64,000 nucleotides of DNA, taken from NCBI GenBank assembly GCA_963932145.1, contig OZ010573.1, positions 22,788,565 through 22,852,564 of the forward strand. Direction: 5' to 3'. The position numbers and the translations under genes were made by a program. The notes beneath the pieces were generated by a model, which did no database searches, had not been told where the DNA came from, and saw only the letters and a list, made by a program, of their open reading frames with translations. Of the stretch, positions 20,172 to 29,919 are shown one piece after another (positions within the stretch are counted from its first letter, which is position 1; each line of letters starts with the position of its first letter). Source of the DNA: Acanthosepion lycidas (lineage: Eukaryota; Mollusca; Cephalopoda; Sepiida; Sepiidae).

Positions 20172-20621
20172 TCACTGAATCCGTACTCTCTTATTTTTTT
20201 TCCAAAAGTGTTTTCCATGCCCAACATGCTGTGCTTTAGATACACTTTTCATTAACATATCATCCAGGTACATCACTGCGAAATCGCAATACGCAAACAT
20301 GGTAGTCATAGATTGTTGAAAAATAGCTGGAGTCACCTTTATAACAAAAATAAATCGTTTAAACTTATATAATCCTCTGTGCGTATTTATAGTGGTTAAT
20401 TCTGAGTATTCATTTTCAATTTGAATTTGTAGATACGCTTCAGAGAGATCCAGCTTTGAAAATATTCTTCCACTGTTTAACTTTGAAAATATTTCCTCTA
20501 GACTTGGTAATGGGTAGTTATGTGTTCCTAAACAATTGTTTAATGCTGTTGAGAAATCCGCGCAAACACATTTTGAATGGTTAATCTTTTCTATTACACC
20601 AATTCTTTCGAATCTGTCCAA
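20172..20621 (-). pseudogene. Gypsy reverse transcriptase fragment
   Basis: About 150 residues: LERxGVIEKI-type start (RFERIGVIEKINHSK), CADFSTALNNCLGTHNYPLP, then FSKLNSGRIFSKLDLSEAYL with the first catalytic Asp (KLDLSEAY). FKRFIFVIKVTPAIFQQSMT is the F-G-x-x-x-A-P-x-x-F-Q block, and AVMYLDDMLM the YLDD catalytic loop. All three catalytic Asp positions survive. VCADFSTALN normally reads I-C-x-D-(Y/F), so even the fingers are recognisable. Sequence toward RNase H (20171-19849) is degraded. Confidence 0.85.
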
Positions 20622-20964
20622 CTCTTCGTTGACTTATTCCAATGCCACGAATGGCACGCTCCGTTTCGGCTTAAATACTAGCGTTGAACCTTTTATACTT
20701 GAAAATCCGTTTTGAATTTTGAACATCGGCCCAGTTCATTTTGCAGAATATCTGGAAAAAGGTTTTTTTTATTCTTCCTTAAGACTTTTGTTCTGACTTT
20801 TTAAATTGATCACTTGTCCATTTACGTTTTTACAATAAACGTCTGTCGGCAAATCGCAAAGTTCAAATTATTCCATCCGGTCAGTACCGAATAAATTTGT
20901 AGCATTTTTAATACATAAGCTTTAATTTTTACATAATACGGAATAAGACATTACAAGTCATTTT

Positions 20965-21156
20965 TCAAAAAAAAAAAAAATTCTCACGGGAAACTGAAAT
21001 CACGACTTTGGAAGTCTTTTTTAATAAAGGCTTTTCAGTTTCCTTCCATGTGATTTCATTGATTATTGAAATATCACTATCAGTGCCCAGTAGCATTTTC
21101 ACACCCACATTATTTATTTTCACATTCACAAATTTCCTTTTGTTTTCTGTGACCAT
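20965..21156 (-). pseudogene. Gypsy aspartic protease fragment
   Basis: KFVNVKINNVGVKMLLGTDS then DISIINEITWKE aligns by eye to the retropepsin flap and active-site region V-x-M-x-L-D-T-G-(S/A)-D-x-S-x-(I/L). The usual D-T-G is scrambled to G-T-D, so the catalytic Asp context is destroyed. It sits immediately upstream of the RT in gypsy order. Confidence 0.7.
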
Positions 21157-21364
21157 CTTTTAGGTCCCAATGCTGTGTATAAATTTCTTCCTGTGAGTGT
21201 TTCTTGGTTTGGTTTAGAACTATCTACAAAATAAAGGATTGGAAATAATTGGAGAGTTGAGTTAAAGGAACATAACTGAAATATACGGAAGAGGCATGGC
21301 ACGTGGAACCAGATCGATCTACTCCGGTGAATGAAATAAAGGGTTCTGTTCAAAATTCCAATCA

Positions 21365-22330
21365 CCTGAAGGTCAGAGCATTGTGAGTATGACAATAAAG
21401 ATGAGGACAACAGTCCGAGCAATGTAAATAATGTAAATGAGTTCCCATTTCTCGAAAAGCGTCACGTGGTGTGCTTACTACAACGTTCACATGGAGCGAT
21501 TTGATGAAAATGTAGAGAGAATTTGAAAATATATTTTTTATTTATTCACTTTTTGTGTATTTATAAATTCCCAACATATATTTACCAATCATCGTACCAC
21601 GATATGAACCCTAGTGATATGCAATATCTTAACTGGAAAATACAGCTGCATTTCGAAAAACAAAACAAACAATAACACGATTTTCGTTTTGATAATCTAA
21701 ATAGTGATCCGTACATTTTTTTTTTTAAGATAAAAATAGTTGTTTCACATTTAGCCTTTATACAAATAAAATCAAATTCCGATTTAGAGAGACAAAGCGT
21801 GAAATTATTTTGAATCGTGATAATTCTATAGAGATGTTGTTCCCAGTTATGTTTCTATAGCATTTTCACATTTTTTTTTATTCGAAACCCTAACAGCTTT
21901 TTTCATCTTTGTCTATATTTCTGAGATGAGGTATTGTAACTATTTACACTATTTACATTGTTCGAACTTTTGTCTTCATCTTTATTGTCATATTCACGAA
22001 GTTTGGCCTTTGTACGCTCCGCCCTTCTTCCGGTTGTGGAGTGAGTCGCCATGGTAAAATGCAAAATAAGTAACAGAACCGTCCAATTCACAAAGTTTGC
22101 AATAAAAAGAAAAAGGAACAGAGCAAAACAAATTATATCAAGCAAGCAAACAATATATGCACGGCAAATTAACAGTGATAAGTCAAAAAGTTCACACACT
22201 GAGAATTGGCTTCGACACACAAAAGCAATTTCGGACAAGTCAACGTAGCGTCCTGTCTTCTAGACAAGGTATCAAACAGCAAACCAGCCCATTTTAATGG
22301 CTTCGAAAAAATCCCACAAGGTTACAAAAT
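21365..22330 (-). repeat. Gypsy leader/gag-region unit, also at 29920-30850
   Basis: On the minus strand, from 22330 downward, the segments TTGATACCTTGTCTAGAAGA, GTGTGTGAACTTTTT, ATGGCGACTCACTCCACAA, GAATATGACAATAAAGATGA and GATATTGCATATC recur in the same order on the plus strand at 29920-30850. A short open stretch beginning MATHSTTGRR AERTKAKL is the candidate start of a gag-like protein, but it stops within about 45 residues. At 21365-21435 a further plus-strand copy of the GAATATGACAATAAAGATGA block lies in opposite orientation. Confidence 0.6.
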
Positions 22331-22376
22331 CATCAACGGTTATAAATCGCCTGAGTTTTGAATCCCTCGTCGCCAC

Positions 22377-22534
22377 TGTTATAACGCGCTTCGTAGCGCT
22401 TATAATAGGTAATGCTTCGGCAACTTGCCGTGACGCCTGTATTAATTAGTCTGAAGACTGACTCCAAACAGCTTCTTCCTCTTACCTCTGACCTGGAACT
22501 CTTTATTTATAGTTATGGGCTAGTTCATATGTAC
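22377..22534 (-). repeat. Gypsy 5' LTR (truncated at its outer end)
   Basis: Matches 17971-18125 closely (GCGCTTCGTAGCGCTTATAA, TTAGTCTGAAGACTGACTCC, AGCTCTTTATTTATAGTTAT-like blocks). It lacks the terminal ~30 bases, so the outer U3 end is lost. Differences between the two LTRs are several per 100 bases, indicating an old insertion. Confidence 0.8.
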
Positions 22535-22631
22535 TATTTGCCCACACCACTTTATTACTAGAATTAATAGAAAACCAATCCCCAGTTTATGTTTAACAAA
22601 ACGTATATATTAATACGCGTATACCTATGTA

Positions 22632-22882
22632 CCGGGTGTAACTCCAACATTGTCCAAATTGTGTAACAGCGAAATTGTTAGATTAAGCTTTGAACCGTGG
22701 TATCTTAGAAATGATTAAAATATCTAACTGGAATTTTCCGAGGTTTTTATAACACTATTGGACTCTACTTTGAACAATAAGAATGTATAATTAATCTCCA
22801 AGCTTAACGAATATGACATGTTCATCATTAATTAATCATAGCAAAAGATCTGAAGCTTGTGAAGGATTGAAATTAAGTTCAA

Positions 22883-22926
<44 letters not shown>

Positions 22927-23562
22927 CCAGGATTATTTTTTTTTCAACTTATTCAAGGTGATCTTCGAACCTCTCTAACCTTCTAATTTTTTGTCCTGGA
23001 GTAAAAAGGTTTTTCACAGGTTTCAAGTACGATTTCATATTCAAGTTTTTTTCACTGCTCTTTGGACTGTCATAGGTGAAACTCCTCTCTCACGTGCAAA
23101 ACGTCTTATGGATTGGGTTGGATCTTTTCTAATTGATCGCTTTAGCTCTAAGTTGAAATGATGATCCCTCTTTCTGTTGTAACCTCCTGATCCAGTTTTA
23201 CTCTCTACTGTTCCCTCTTTTTTTTAAAATTATTCACCGTTCTCTTGATGTCTTTAAATGGACTTTAAAGATGGCAGCCAGTGTATGAATGTTGGTACCA
23301 TTAATGGAGGCCTGAATGATCTTTTTCCGCTAACCATTGCTCAGTTGGTAAGACATAGTGGGATGACATCAAATTTTAACCTGTTCTCTTTCTAGCTGAA
23401 TGTCATAGTGTTTTTTAGTGATTCTTACAACAAATGTTGTCAAGATGGCTAAACGTCTTATCTGAAAATCTAGAAAAAAGAAACTCATTTAGTTTAATGG
23501 CTTCTTAGTTATTAAACATTTTGTGGGATGGACAATTTGGATAATTTTGCTGTTACACCCGG
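22632..23562 (-). mobile_element. Internally deleted Tc1/mariner element with TIRs and TA
   Basis: Terminal inverted repeats of about 34 bp start CCGGGTGTAAC at both ends, share TCCAAATTGT and are flanked by TA (22630-22631 and 23563-23564). The minus strand, from about 23440, carries an N-terminal paired HTH region: NGTNIHTLAAIFKVHLKTS (first helix set), then LELKRSIRKDPTQSIRRFAR and ERGVSPMTVQRAVKKNLNM (second HTH), then KPVKNLFTPGQKIRRLERFE. The catalytic domain is absent. The C-terminal fragment at 3882-4440 has the same terminus, so the two are complementary remains of one family. A (TA)n array lies inside. Confidence 0.85.
22887..22923. repeat. (TA)n microsatellite inside the Tc1/mariner element
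   Basis: About 18 TA units at the position where the catalytic domain is missing. Confidence 0.95.
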
Positions 23563-23564
23563 TA

Positions 23565-23727
23565 TAGTGTGTGTCGCGTTTGGTCTCACAAATACTGAGA
23601 GGGAAATAGAAAGAAAGAGGGACATAAAGGGTAAAAAAGAAAGAGTGGGAGAGGAACATAGATTTGTGCAAGAAAGAGAGTGTGACACACAGAGAGAGAT
23701 TGGATGGGTAGGTGTCTTACTTAGATA
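23565..23727. repeat. Purine-rich (GA/GAAA) stretch
   Basis: GAGAGGGAAATAGAAAGAAA-type sequence, strongly purine-biased on the plus strand, with a GTGTGACACACAG break. No coding remnant. Confidence 0.6.
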
Positions 23728-24645
23728 AAGGCAATTGTTTGTAGTGAGTGGTTAAATTATTTCGTTTGCTAAAGGTCACTTGAGAACAAATTCGTCCCTG
23801 ATTTTTTTTAAATTAATATCTTTCTTTTCTTTTTTCTTCTCTTCACGATTTCTTTCTTTCTTTCTTCTTTTTTTTTTTTTTTTTTTTTTTCCTTCCATTT
23901 CATCCATGGAAATTGCATTACAATTTAATATGTCCGTTCCGTAAAAAATTCAGCTTTCATCGCACGGTTGTAATCGATTTTATTTATCATGTAATTTGTT
24001 TCTTTATTGTATTTACCTAAACTTTTTTAAAAAAAAACTATTTAATAATAATTCTTAAAATATATTTTAAATAAAATTTAGATTATCTGAAAATAAAACT
24101 CAAATAGTATTCATATATACTTAATCCATAGCTGTACTTAAGTAACATGTGCATAAGATAATGTGTAAGTAACATGTGCATAAGATAATGTGTAAGTAAC
24201 ATGTGCATAAGATAATGTGTAAGTCGACCCAAGACGAGGACACTTTGTTGTCTATGTTTGGGCGTCCGGGTTAAACTCCTGAATTAAAATATTTATGCAA
24301 AAAATTAAAACTGCGAAAATGAATATATTCAAAGAATTCATGGGCAAAGCAAAAGAATAAAAATTATTAAATTAAAATTTTAAAAAATGTTAGTACATTT
24401 GTTATTAGTAGTACATTTACTAATAGTAAATTTATTATTTTTTAGTACCTTTTATTATTTGCGTAGATAAAGGCAGTTTTTTGTTGTGAGTCGTTAAATT
24501 ATATTTCGTTACCTAACGATATACTGACAGCAAATTCGTTCCTGACTCTTTGAACTCAAAATCTTTCTTTTTTTATTCTCTTCACGATTTATTTTTTTAT
24601 TTTTTTTTTTCATTTCATCCATGTTTATTTCATTACAATTTAATA
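23728..24645 (+). repeat. Direct repeat pair (23728-23930 and 24466-24645)
   Basis: Both arms share AAAGGCA, TTGT(A/T)GTGAGT, GTTAAATTAT, AACAAATTCGT-type sequence, ATCTTTCTTTT, CTCTTCACGATTT and CATTTCATCCATG...ATTACAATTTAATA, in order, about 737 bases apart. They could be LTR remnants or a segmental duplication. Sequence between the arms is AT-rich without recognisable pol motifs. Confidence 0.6.
24139..24224 (+). repeat. 27-bp tandem repeat, three exact copies
   Basis: TAAGTAACATGTGCATAAG plus ATAATGTG, repeated three times without change, then a partial fourth. Confidence 0.95.
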
Positions 24646-25435
24646 ATAAGTATAGTAGCACTACATTTATTATGTTAGAACATTTTATTATTTGCGTATA
24701 CTAATCCTAGTAGTACCCTTATTAGTAATGCATTTATTATACTAGTACATATTATTTGCGTATAATCCTATTAAGAGTGCGTTGAGCGACCGAGTTGGAA
24801 AAAGAAAAAAACAAGGGACATAAAACAGAAGAGAGAAAGCAACGCAATTTTTAGAGGATACCCCATGCTTGAGTAGACGATCCGTTTATTTATTAAACAG
24901 TATATTTATTTGCTTTCGTTTAACGGTCTGAATATTCTGGAAATCTTTTTTTTTTAAATATACGCGCTTTCCGCCATTAAAAATAACATTTTAAGTAATA
25001 AAACTTGTCGGATTAAGAAATAAAAATCCATCAATTCTTTAAAAGTTGTTTTGTTTACATTAGGTTGCGAAACTGAACAGATATGTATATTTAGAGAATC
25101 CAAGAAAGATTTGCGTTTATAAGGCACTATTCTACTTTGTTTGATCATCAACGCCGAGATCTTATGAGGGTTTCCTCTACCCAGGGGTGGTGGTGTTCGT
25201 ATCCTGTTGGAGAGTTCATATTTTTCTTTAATCAGATTTCTCGAATATTCAGGTTGGTAGACGAAAATAATAAAATATATTGTTTAATAAATAAACGGAG
25301 CGTCTACTCAAATATGAGTATCCACTAAAAATAACGTTTAAATAATAAAACCTGTTGGATTAATAAATAAAAACGTATCACTTCTTCAGAGAGATGTTTA
25401 TAAATAATTATATGTTCAGTAAATATGAAGTCTTT
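24646..25435. other. AT-rich region with two related segments
   Basis: Segments near 24976-25040 and 25326-25390 share TAAAAATAAC, TAATAAAAC(T/C)TGT(C/T)GGATTAA and AATAAAAA. Sequence around 25283-25305 resembles the arm of the foldback at 7982-8145. No protein remnant found. Confidence 0.5.
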
Positions 25436-25439
25436 TTAT

Positions 25440-25950
25440 TCGAACAATACAAAGCCTAAGAGCCCCTCAAGATAGAGGCTTGGTGAATGATGTTGTTGTA
25501 TGGATGCAAGAGGAGGCAATAAATGTACATTATAAGGATAAGTAGGATAGATAACGGTTCACCCTAGACTTGAAGATGTTAAGATTGTAGTTATCAAGGA
25601 TGTAACTTCTCAGAAGTCTGTTCCACAAAGTAGCAGTTTCCTGGAAGAAGGTTTCTGAACGGAACTTCATTCAATTAAATACAAAGGGAATAAGGATGAT
25701 TCGGCTCCATGTACGTGGCATGACGTGTCCTAGCTGTAAAGTTCTGGACTTGTCGAACGAAAGAATGTAGCTGGTTTGAACATTTGCCGTGGAAAGGGTG
25801 ATAGATTAGCGATGGGCTTGCCTCGTTTCGACTTTGGAATTCAACGCCGACAAGGCCGCGTAAATGCTTTTGGGCGCTGTCAGGGCTGGAAAGTGAGGAT
25901 TAATCAGCTTTAAGCTTCACGACCGACTTCAGGTTTGTTGGCCAAAAATG
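25440..25950 (-). pseudogene. CR1/jockey-type LINE RT C-terminus
   Basis: Minus strand shows the terminal RT module. A segment of the type RHATYMEPNHPYSLC leads to KFRSETFFQETATLWNRLLR, SYILDNYNLNIFKSRVNRYL and a short tail. The F-F-x-x-T-x-x-L-W-N-x-L-(P/L) pattern followed by F-K-x-x-(V/I)-N-R-(Y/H)-L is the standard end of CR1-like reverse transcriptases. It differs from the 39185/59345 family. A similar copy is at 40255-40640. Confidence 0.7.
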
Positions 25951-26023
25951 TCAAGAATGCTACTTTAAAAAGTATTGGTAATTTTTTGAAGAAGACATTT
26001 TTGAAAACTCTTATTTTGGCATA

Positions 26024-26049
26024 TTTCGCTAATAAAACAGTTTCATCAG
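26024..26049 (-). other. Hammerhead-core-like motif, site 2
   Basis: Minus strand reads CTGATGA, 13 bases (AACTGTTTTATTA), then GCGAAAT. Spacing suits a hammerhead core, but the intervening stem is weak. Confidence 0.25.
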
Positions 26050-26839
26050 AAAAAATAGATTTTGCTTCGACTAAATCTACATTGCTGAGATAGATAGAGA
26101 GGGATTCACGTTAGTCGTATTAAAAGTTGTATTTACTATTTTGAAATAATATAGAGATATTTAGCAAAAATAAACTAAAACTACATTGGCATTTTTCGTA
26201 ATTGGAAGCACAGCCCAAATGCTAGAAATAGCAATTCAATTATTGAATTTACTTTTACTATTAATCAGTTAATAAAATTAGTGGGTGTGTATTACTGACT
26301 GAAACATTCAAACACATGTACTCATTAGCAGTTAATTGAAATAATTATTTGTTTATTTGCAAATAACTTCGCAGAAATTAAATGAATATAAAAGAAAAAA
26401 AATCCTTTTTTCAATTATGTTGGCGATCAACAAATAAAAATCGTTAGAAAGACGTTTCTTTGCTGAAAATAAAATGTTTACGACGAGTTGAAATTCCTAA
26501 CTAAATTGTTTTTGTATGGTAGATTTTACAATTAAACTCTTGTTGTCTTACTTAATAGCGAATTTAATGTAATGCATCGAGTGATAATCAAACTCAATAT
26601 AAACCAGACTAAACTAGTTAATCATTAATCCATATCGAGGCACGCTAAGATTTCGCCACTAACGAACAGAATAGGCAGTATATTGGCTTACTATAGAACA
26701 AGGCCACAAATTTAGGTTATCTCTCATCGATTACAGTATTATTGTCATATCTTAAACCTTACTTCTTAATATTCTTAACGATAAGAACGACAGAAGGCCA
26801 CAAAATTAGAGCATTCAATAAAAACAAATATAGAAATCA
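26050..26839. other. Anonymous AT-rich sequence
   Basis: No repeats or coding remnants recognised. Confidence 0.5.
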
Positions 26840-27400
26840 TGGAACAAGGGTAAGTCTTAAAGTAATGCAATTTGTTTTAGTTTTTAAGAAATAAGCAACA
26901 CAATCAAGGATATTATACACCAAATATAGCTATACATCACAGGTTCACCTCCCTATTTCTTAACATAGCCACGAGCTTTTCAATGGCAGTGTTCCACCTA
27001 CTAATGAGGGTATATAACCCAGCTTCGTAAAACTCAGCTGGATGCTGATGCAGCCAATTCCTTACATCAACTTTCACTTCTTCATCGCTACCTGACTTAG
27101 CACCCCCGGACTTCTATCTCTTTTGTTCAATGAAAGAGGCACAGAGGGACAAAGGTTATGGTGGGGATGAAGAAGTGAAAACTGCTGTTAGAAATTGGCT
27201 ACATTAGCAGCGTGCTGGGCTTTACGAAGATAATATACATTCCCTCGTAGGTGGCACACTTCCATTGAAAGACGCGGTGCCTATATTGATTAGTAGGAGT
27301 GTGAACCTGTGATGTATAGATATATCTTGATGTACGATTGTGTTCCTTCTTTCTTAAATAATAAAACAAATTACACTATTTTTTACTCATCCTCGTATAT
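26840..27400. mobile_element. Head-to-head mariner 3' ends forming a large palindrome
   Basis: The minus-strand half (about 27105 to 26845) and plus-strand half (about 27096 to 27385) both encode a mariner transposase C-terminus. Minus: GSDEEVKVDVRNWLHQHPAE then FYEAGLYTLISRWNTAIEKL. Plus: GDEEVKTAVRNWLH then AGLYEDNIHSLV, preceded by a DLAPPDFYLF-type motif holding the third catalytic Asp of DD34D. Outer flanks match as inverse copies (TATACATCACAGGTTCAC at 26930-26947; its inverse near 27303-27320), out to GTAATTTGTTTTA-like ends. Each half is damaged by stops. This is two truncated elements meeting, or one rearranged element. Confidence 0.75.
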
Positions 27401-27704
27401 AAGAATAGATTAATAAACATCCTTATCTTTAGACGTGATATCAGCTTAGACTGGTAAAATACCACATATGTGGCAACCAGTGAGCACCAAATCCACTACG
27501 CTAGTAATGATTTGTTTAACTAACTTGTAAATATCCTCACCCCAGTGAGAGGTTTATAGATATTTACTCATTTTAATTTGTCTGAATTTCTTGAATGAGG
27601 AATTATCATTATTTACATTATTTATAGTCGGATTAATATCCACCAGCCCGCAAAGATCAGATAAATATTTAGTTAGATATTGACTGAAGTTTACTCGGAT
27701 CGAC

Positions 27705-27800
27705 AGTTACCAGAAGAAGGTTGGAAAGCATAACGACCGAAAAGTTGAGATAGTAACAACGAAGATGAAAATATCAGTCCGACTGTATATAATGGAAATA
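27705..27800 (+). repeat. Dispersed GAAGAAGG...CGAAA...GAAGATGA repeat, member 1
   Basis: CCAGAAGAAGGTTGG, CGACCGAAAAGTTGAG, ACAACGAAGATGAAAATATC and AGTCCGA correspond in order to members at 29510-29615, 21930-22030, 30220-30330 and 42425-42530. Confidence 0.6.
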
Positions 27801-27879
27801 ATTACTCACTTTAATCTGTCATATGTCTGTAATAATGGCATACATGTTAAAATTGAACTCTACTACTTTTATGTGCCGT

Positions 27880-28430
27880 GTACTTTCAGAATGTGAATGG
27901 TAATGGCCCTCCATAACTTCCTATTTTTGTTGCTTTAATTTTGATATTTATTCTTTGTTCTACCATCCATTCACAGAAACTCGTTATGTAGTTTACTCGT
28001 CGTTTTTCTCCCCTCCTTTTTTGCCTTCAGTATGTTCTGTGAGTGTTACATTCTCCAAACCTTCTTTCTCCATGATGTGGCCCGAAGATTTCAACTGTCT
28101 CTTTCTGGGTTTTAAGTATAGGTTTCTTTGTAGTCCGTATTTTCCTTAAAACTTTCTCGTTGCTTACATGCTCAGTCCACGGTATTCTTGCTATTCGTCG
28201 GTAGAATATCATCTGTCACTTCAAGTCTCTTCTTCATTAGTGAAGAAATTATCCAACATTGACTGAGATAAAAAAAGATTATATACCATTTTGAATTTCA
28301 GTGTTTTTTTTTTGGGGGGGGGGGGGCGTTCTAGTTTTATTTTCCTATTTCTGAGTTGCTTAGTTTCTGGAAGGTAGCTTTCGATATTTCAATACGCTTT
28401 CGGGTTTCTGTGAACACTACACACAAACTA
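27880..28430 (-). pseudogene. RTE-type LINE RT C-terminal fragment, copy 2
   Basis: Minus strand: TETRKRIEISKATFQKLSNS, then MIFYRRIARIPWTEHVSNEK (the W-x-Y-R-R-(I/M)-x-(R/K)-I-x-W block), VLRKIRTTKKPILKT, and in another frame SSGHIMEKEGLENVTLTEHT and EGKKGG. The end, VMEGHYHSHSES, is a common RTE-like terminus. Frameshifts and stops are frequent. The fragment covers the same region as 5490-6240 but extends further 3'. A T/G homopolymer at 28303-28327 interrupts it. Confidence 0.75.
28303..28327 (+). repeat. T8-G14 homopolymer junction
   Basis: A run of T is followed by about 14 G. The G-run could form a quadruplex with itself and is error-prone in assembly. Confidence 0.85.
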
Positions 28431-29119
28431 ATTTGTGAATCGATTTTGCTACCCATAGTGCTATGGTAACTCCCCATTAAGGTAAGTATATATATTTTCA
28501 TAATAATGACTTAGGGGAAATTTTTTCAAATGCGAGAATGCATAAAAAAAAGAGGAAAATGGTTATATTAACATTATAAATTAAAAAGGATTCCCTTCTT
28601 TGACTATAAAATGATTGGATATTATTCGTACTGACTGGAATGTAGTAACACCATTTGTTAATGTCCAGCCACTAGAAAATATGACGACTTACTGCCTACT
28701 ACATCCGTAGGCTCACATATTAAAAACACTGAAAAATATTGAGCGCATTCAACGGGTGGGTAATAATTAACCAACATATGTGAAGCATTAGATGGACGAT
28801 TTCTTGTCAGTCAACATTGAGAATGAAGAGGTTCGTGGCAATAAGCCTAAGGTATTCTGTTTTGTGTTTTGGTTTTTAAAGATGGCAGATATTTAATTCG
28901 TCTGTTTCTTTCATTCTTACAAGACCAAATGGGATTTTGAAACAAGAGAAACTGTTTCTTCCGGATTACTTTAATAATGAATTATCTCGTAGGATTTTAT
29001 TTCGTCGAATTTTTTTTAGATTAAAAATAATTTAGAGGTTTCTATTAGTTCTTTTGGAGGAGTGATTAAGAATCAACCATAGTCATGATCATCGAATCAA
29101 TGCAAACGATCCTTTCCTT
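28431..29119. other. Anonymous AT-rich sequence
   Basis: No coding remnant or repeat family recognised. Confidence 0.5.
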
Positions 29120-29345
29120 AGCTGCATAATAGGGCTACGTAGTTTTGAATTCAGTGTTTTCCTTCTCCGAGATCAATTGCCACCCAAGGCTATAGAACCC
29201 AGCCTGTCCTTACAATTTAACCACAAATGGGAGAAGAGTTGAATTTATAACTTTCCCAAGGGTAAGTGGATGTAATGAACTCCACAGGAATTCGAACTCG
29301 GCTCTCCGATTCCTCAATCCGATCCGCAATCCATTGTTTCCTCTC
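29120..29345 (-). mobile_element. tRNA-derived SINE (same family as 61203-61440)
   Basis: On the minus strand it starts GGATCGGATTGAGGAATCGG, with GAGTTCGAATTCC as a good Pol III B box. It continues GTTCATTACATCCACTTACC and CCATTTGTGG and ends TCTATAGCCTTGGGTGGCAA then TTGATCTCGG. The order matches the plus-strand copy at 61203-61440. Confidence 0.75.
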
Positions 29346-29509
29346 AGGGAAATGCATTATTAGGTCTCATTTTTTTTTTCTTGTAGGCTTTCTTCTCACC
29401 TTTAACCTAATCAAACAATTTCACTATAAATTTGTTAGTAGATTTTATTTATTTATTTTTAATATAAAAATATATTCAAGGCTTTCTCACGCCAGCCTCA
29501 CGTCATGAC

Positions 29510-29800
29510 TAAAAAGCTATTTACACTATATACATAGTTCGGACTGTTGTCCTAATCTTTGTTGTTATATTCACGACGTTTCGACCATTGTACACCACGG
29601 CCTTCTTCAAGTGATTGAAATTTTGAACCGAACACTTTATTCTCTCCACCGGGGTAGATTTCTCTAGTTCCACGTGCCATACCTCTTCCGGATATCTTAT
29701 TTCTCAATTCTCCATGTTTTTGTTCACCTCTGTCGTGGCCAGGAATTGAACTCACAACTCTTTCGGTCAAGTCGCTGGAATACTTCAACCAACACACAGG
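29510..29800 (-). repeat. Dispersed repeat, member 2, with extra 3' segment
   Basis: Minus strand carries CTTGAAGAAGGCCGTGG, GGTCGAAACGTCGTGAATA, AACAACAAAGATTAGGACAA and CAGTCCGAAC. Upstream in the same direction lie ATGGCACGTGGAACTAGAGA and CCCCGGTGGAGAGAATAAAG, which recur at 21290-21350. A short open frame across it (GRGMARGTREIYPGGENKVF) is a by-product of the repeat, not a recognised protein. Confidence 0.6.
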
Positions 29801-29919
29801 GCCATGCGTCCTTGGGGAGTTGAGTTACTAAAGGTAAATAACTGATACCAATTTGATTTCAATTCTATAAGAATGAATGCTAAAAACCTGTCACAACCCT
29901 TTTAAATGCAAAAATACAC

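Larger units (their letters stand above)
17971..22534 (-). mobile_element. Ty3/gypsy LTR retrotransposon, decayed
   Basis: Two LTR copies in the same orientation bound about 4.2 kb of internal DNA. On the minus strand this reads, in order, leader, protease, reverse transcriptase, RNase H and integrase, which is the Ty3/gypsy domain order (integrase last). After the 5' LTR comes GTGGCGACGAGG, a plausible primer-binding site starting one base in (TGGCGACGAGG). Before the 3' LTR is a purine-rich AAAAATGGAGATG tract, a plausible polypurine tract. Each domain is broken by frameshifts and stops, and stretches are missing between RT and RNase H, so the copy cannot move by itself. The leader/gag interval contains a repeat unit that also occurs at 29920-30850. 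Confidence 0.85.

Noticed and set aside
24954-25328. Short open frames near 25 kb
   Set aside because: They lie in repeat-related sequence and have no recognisable domains.
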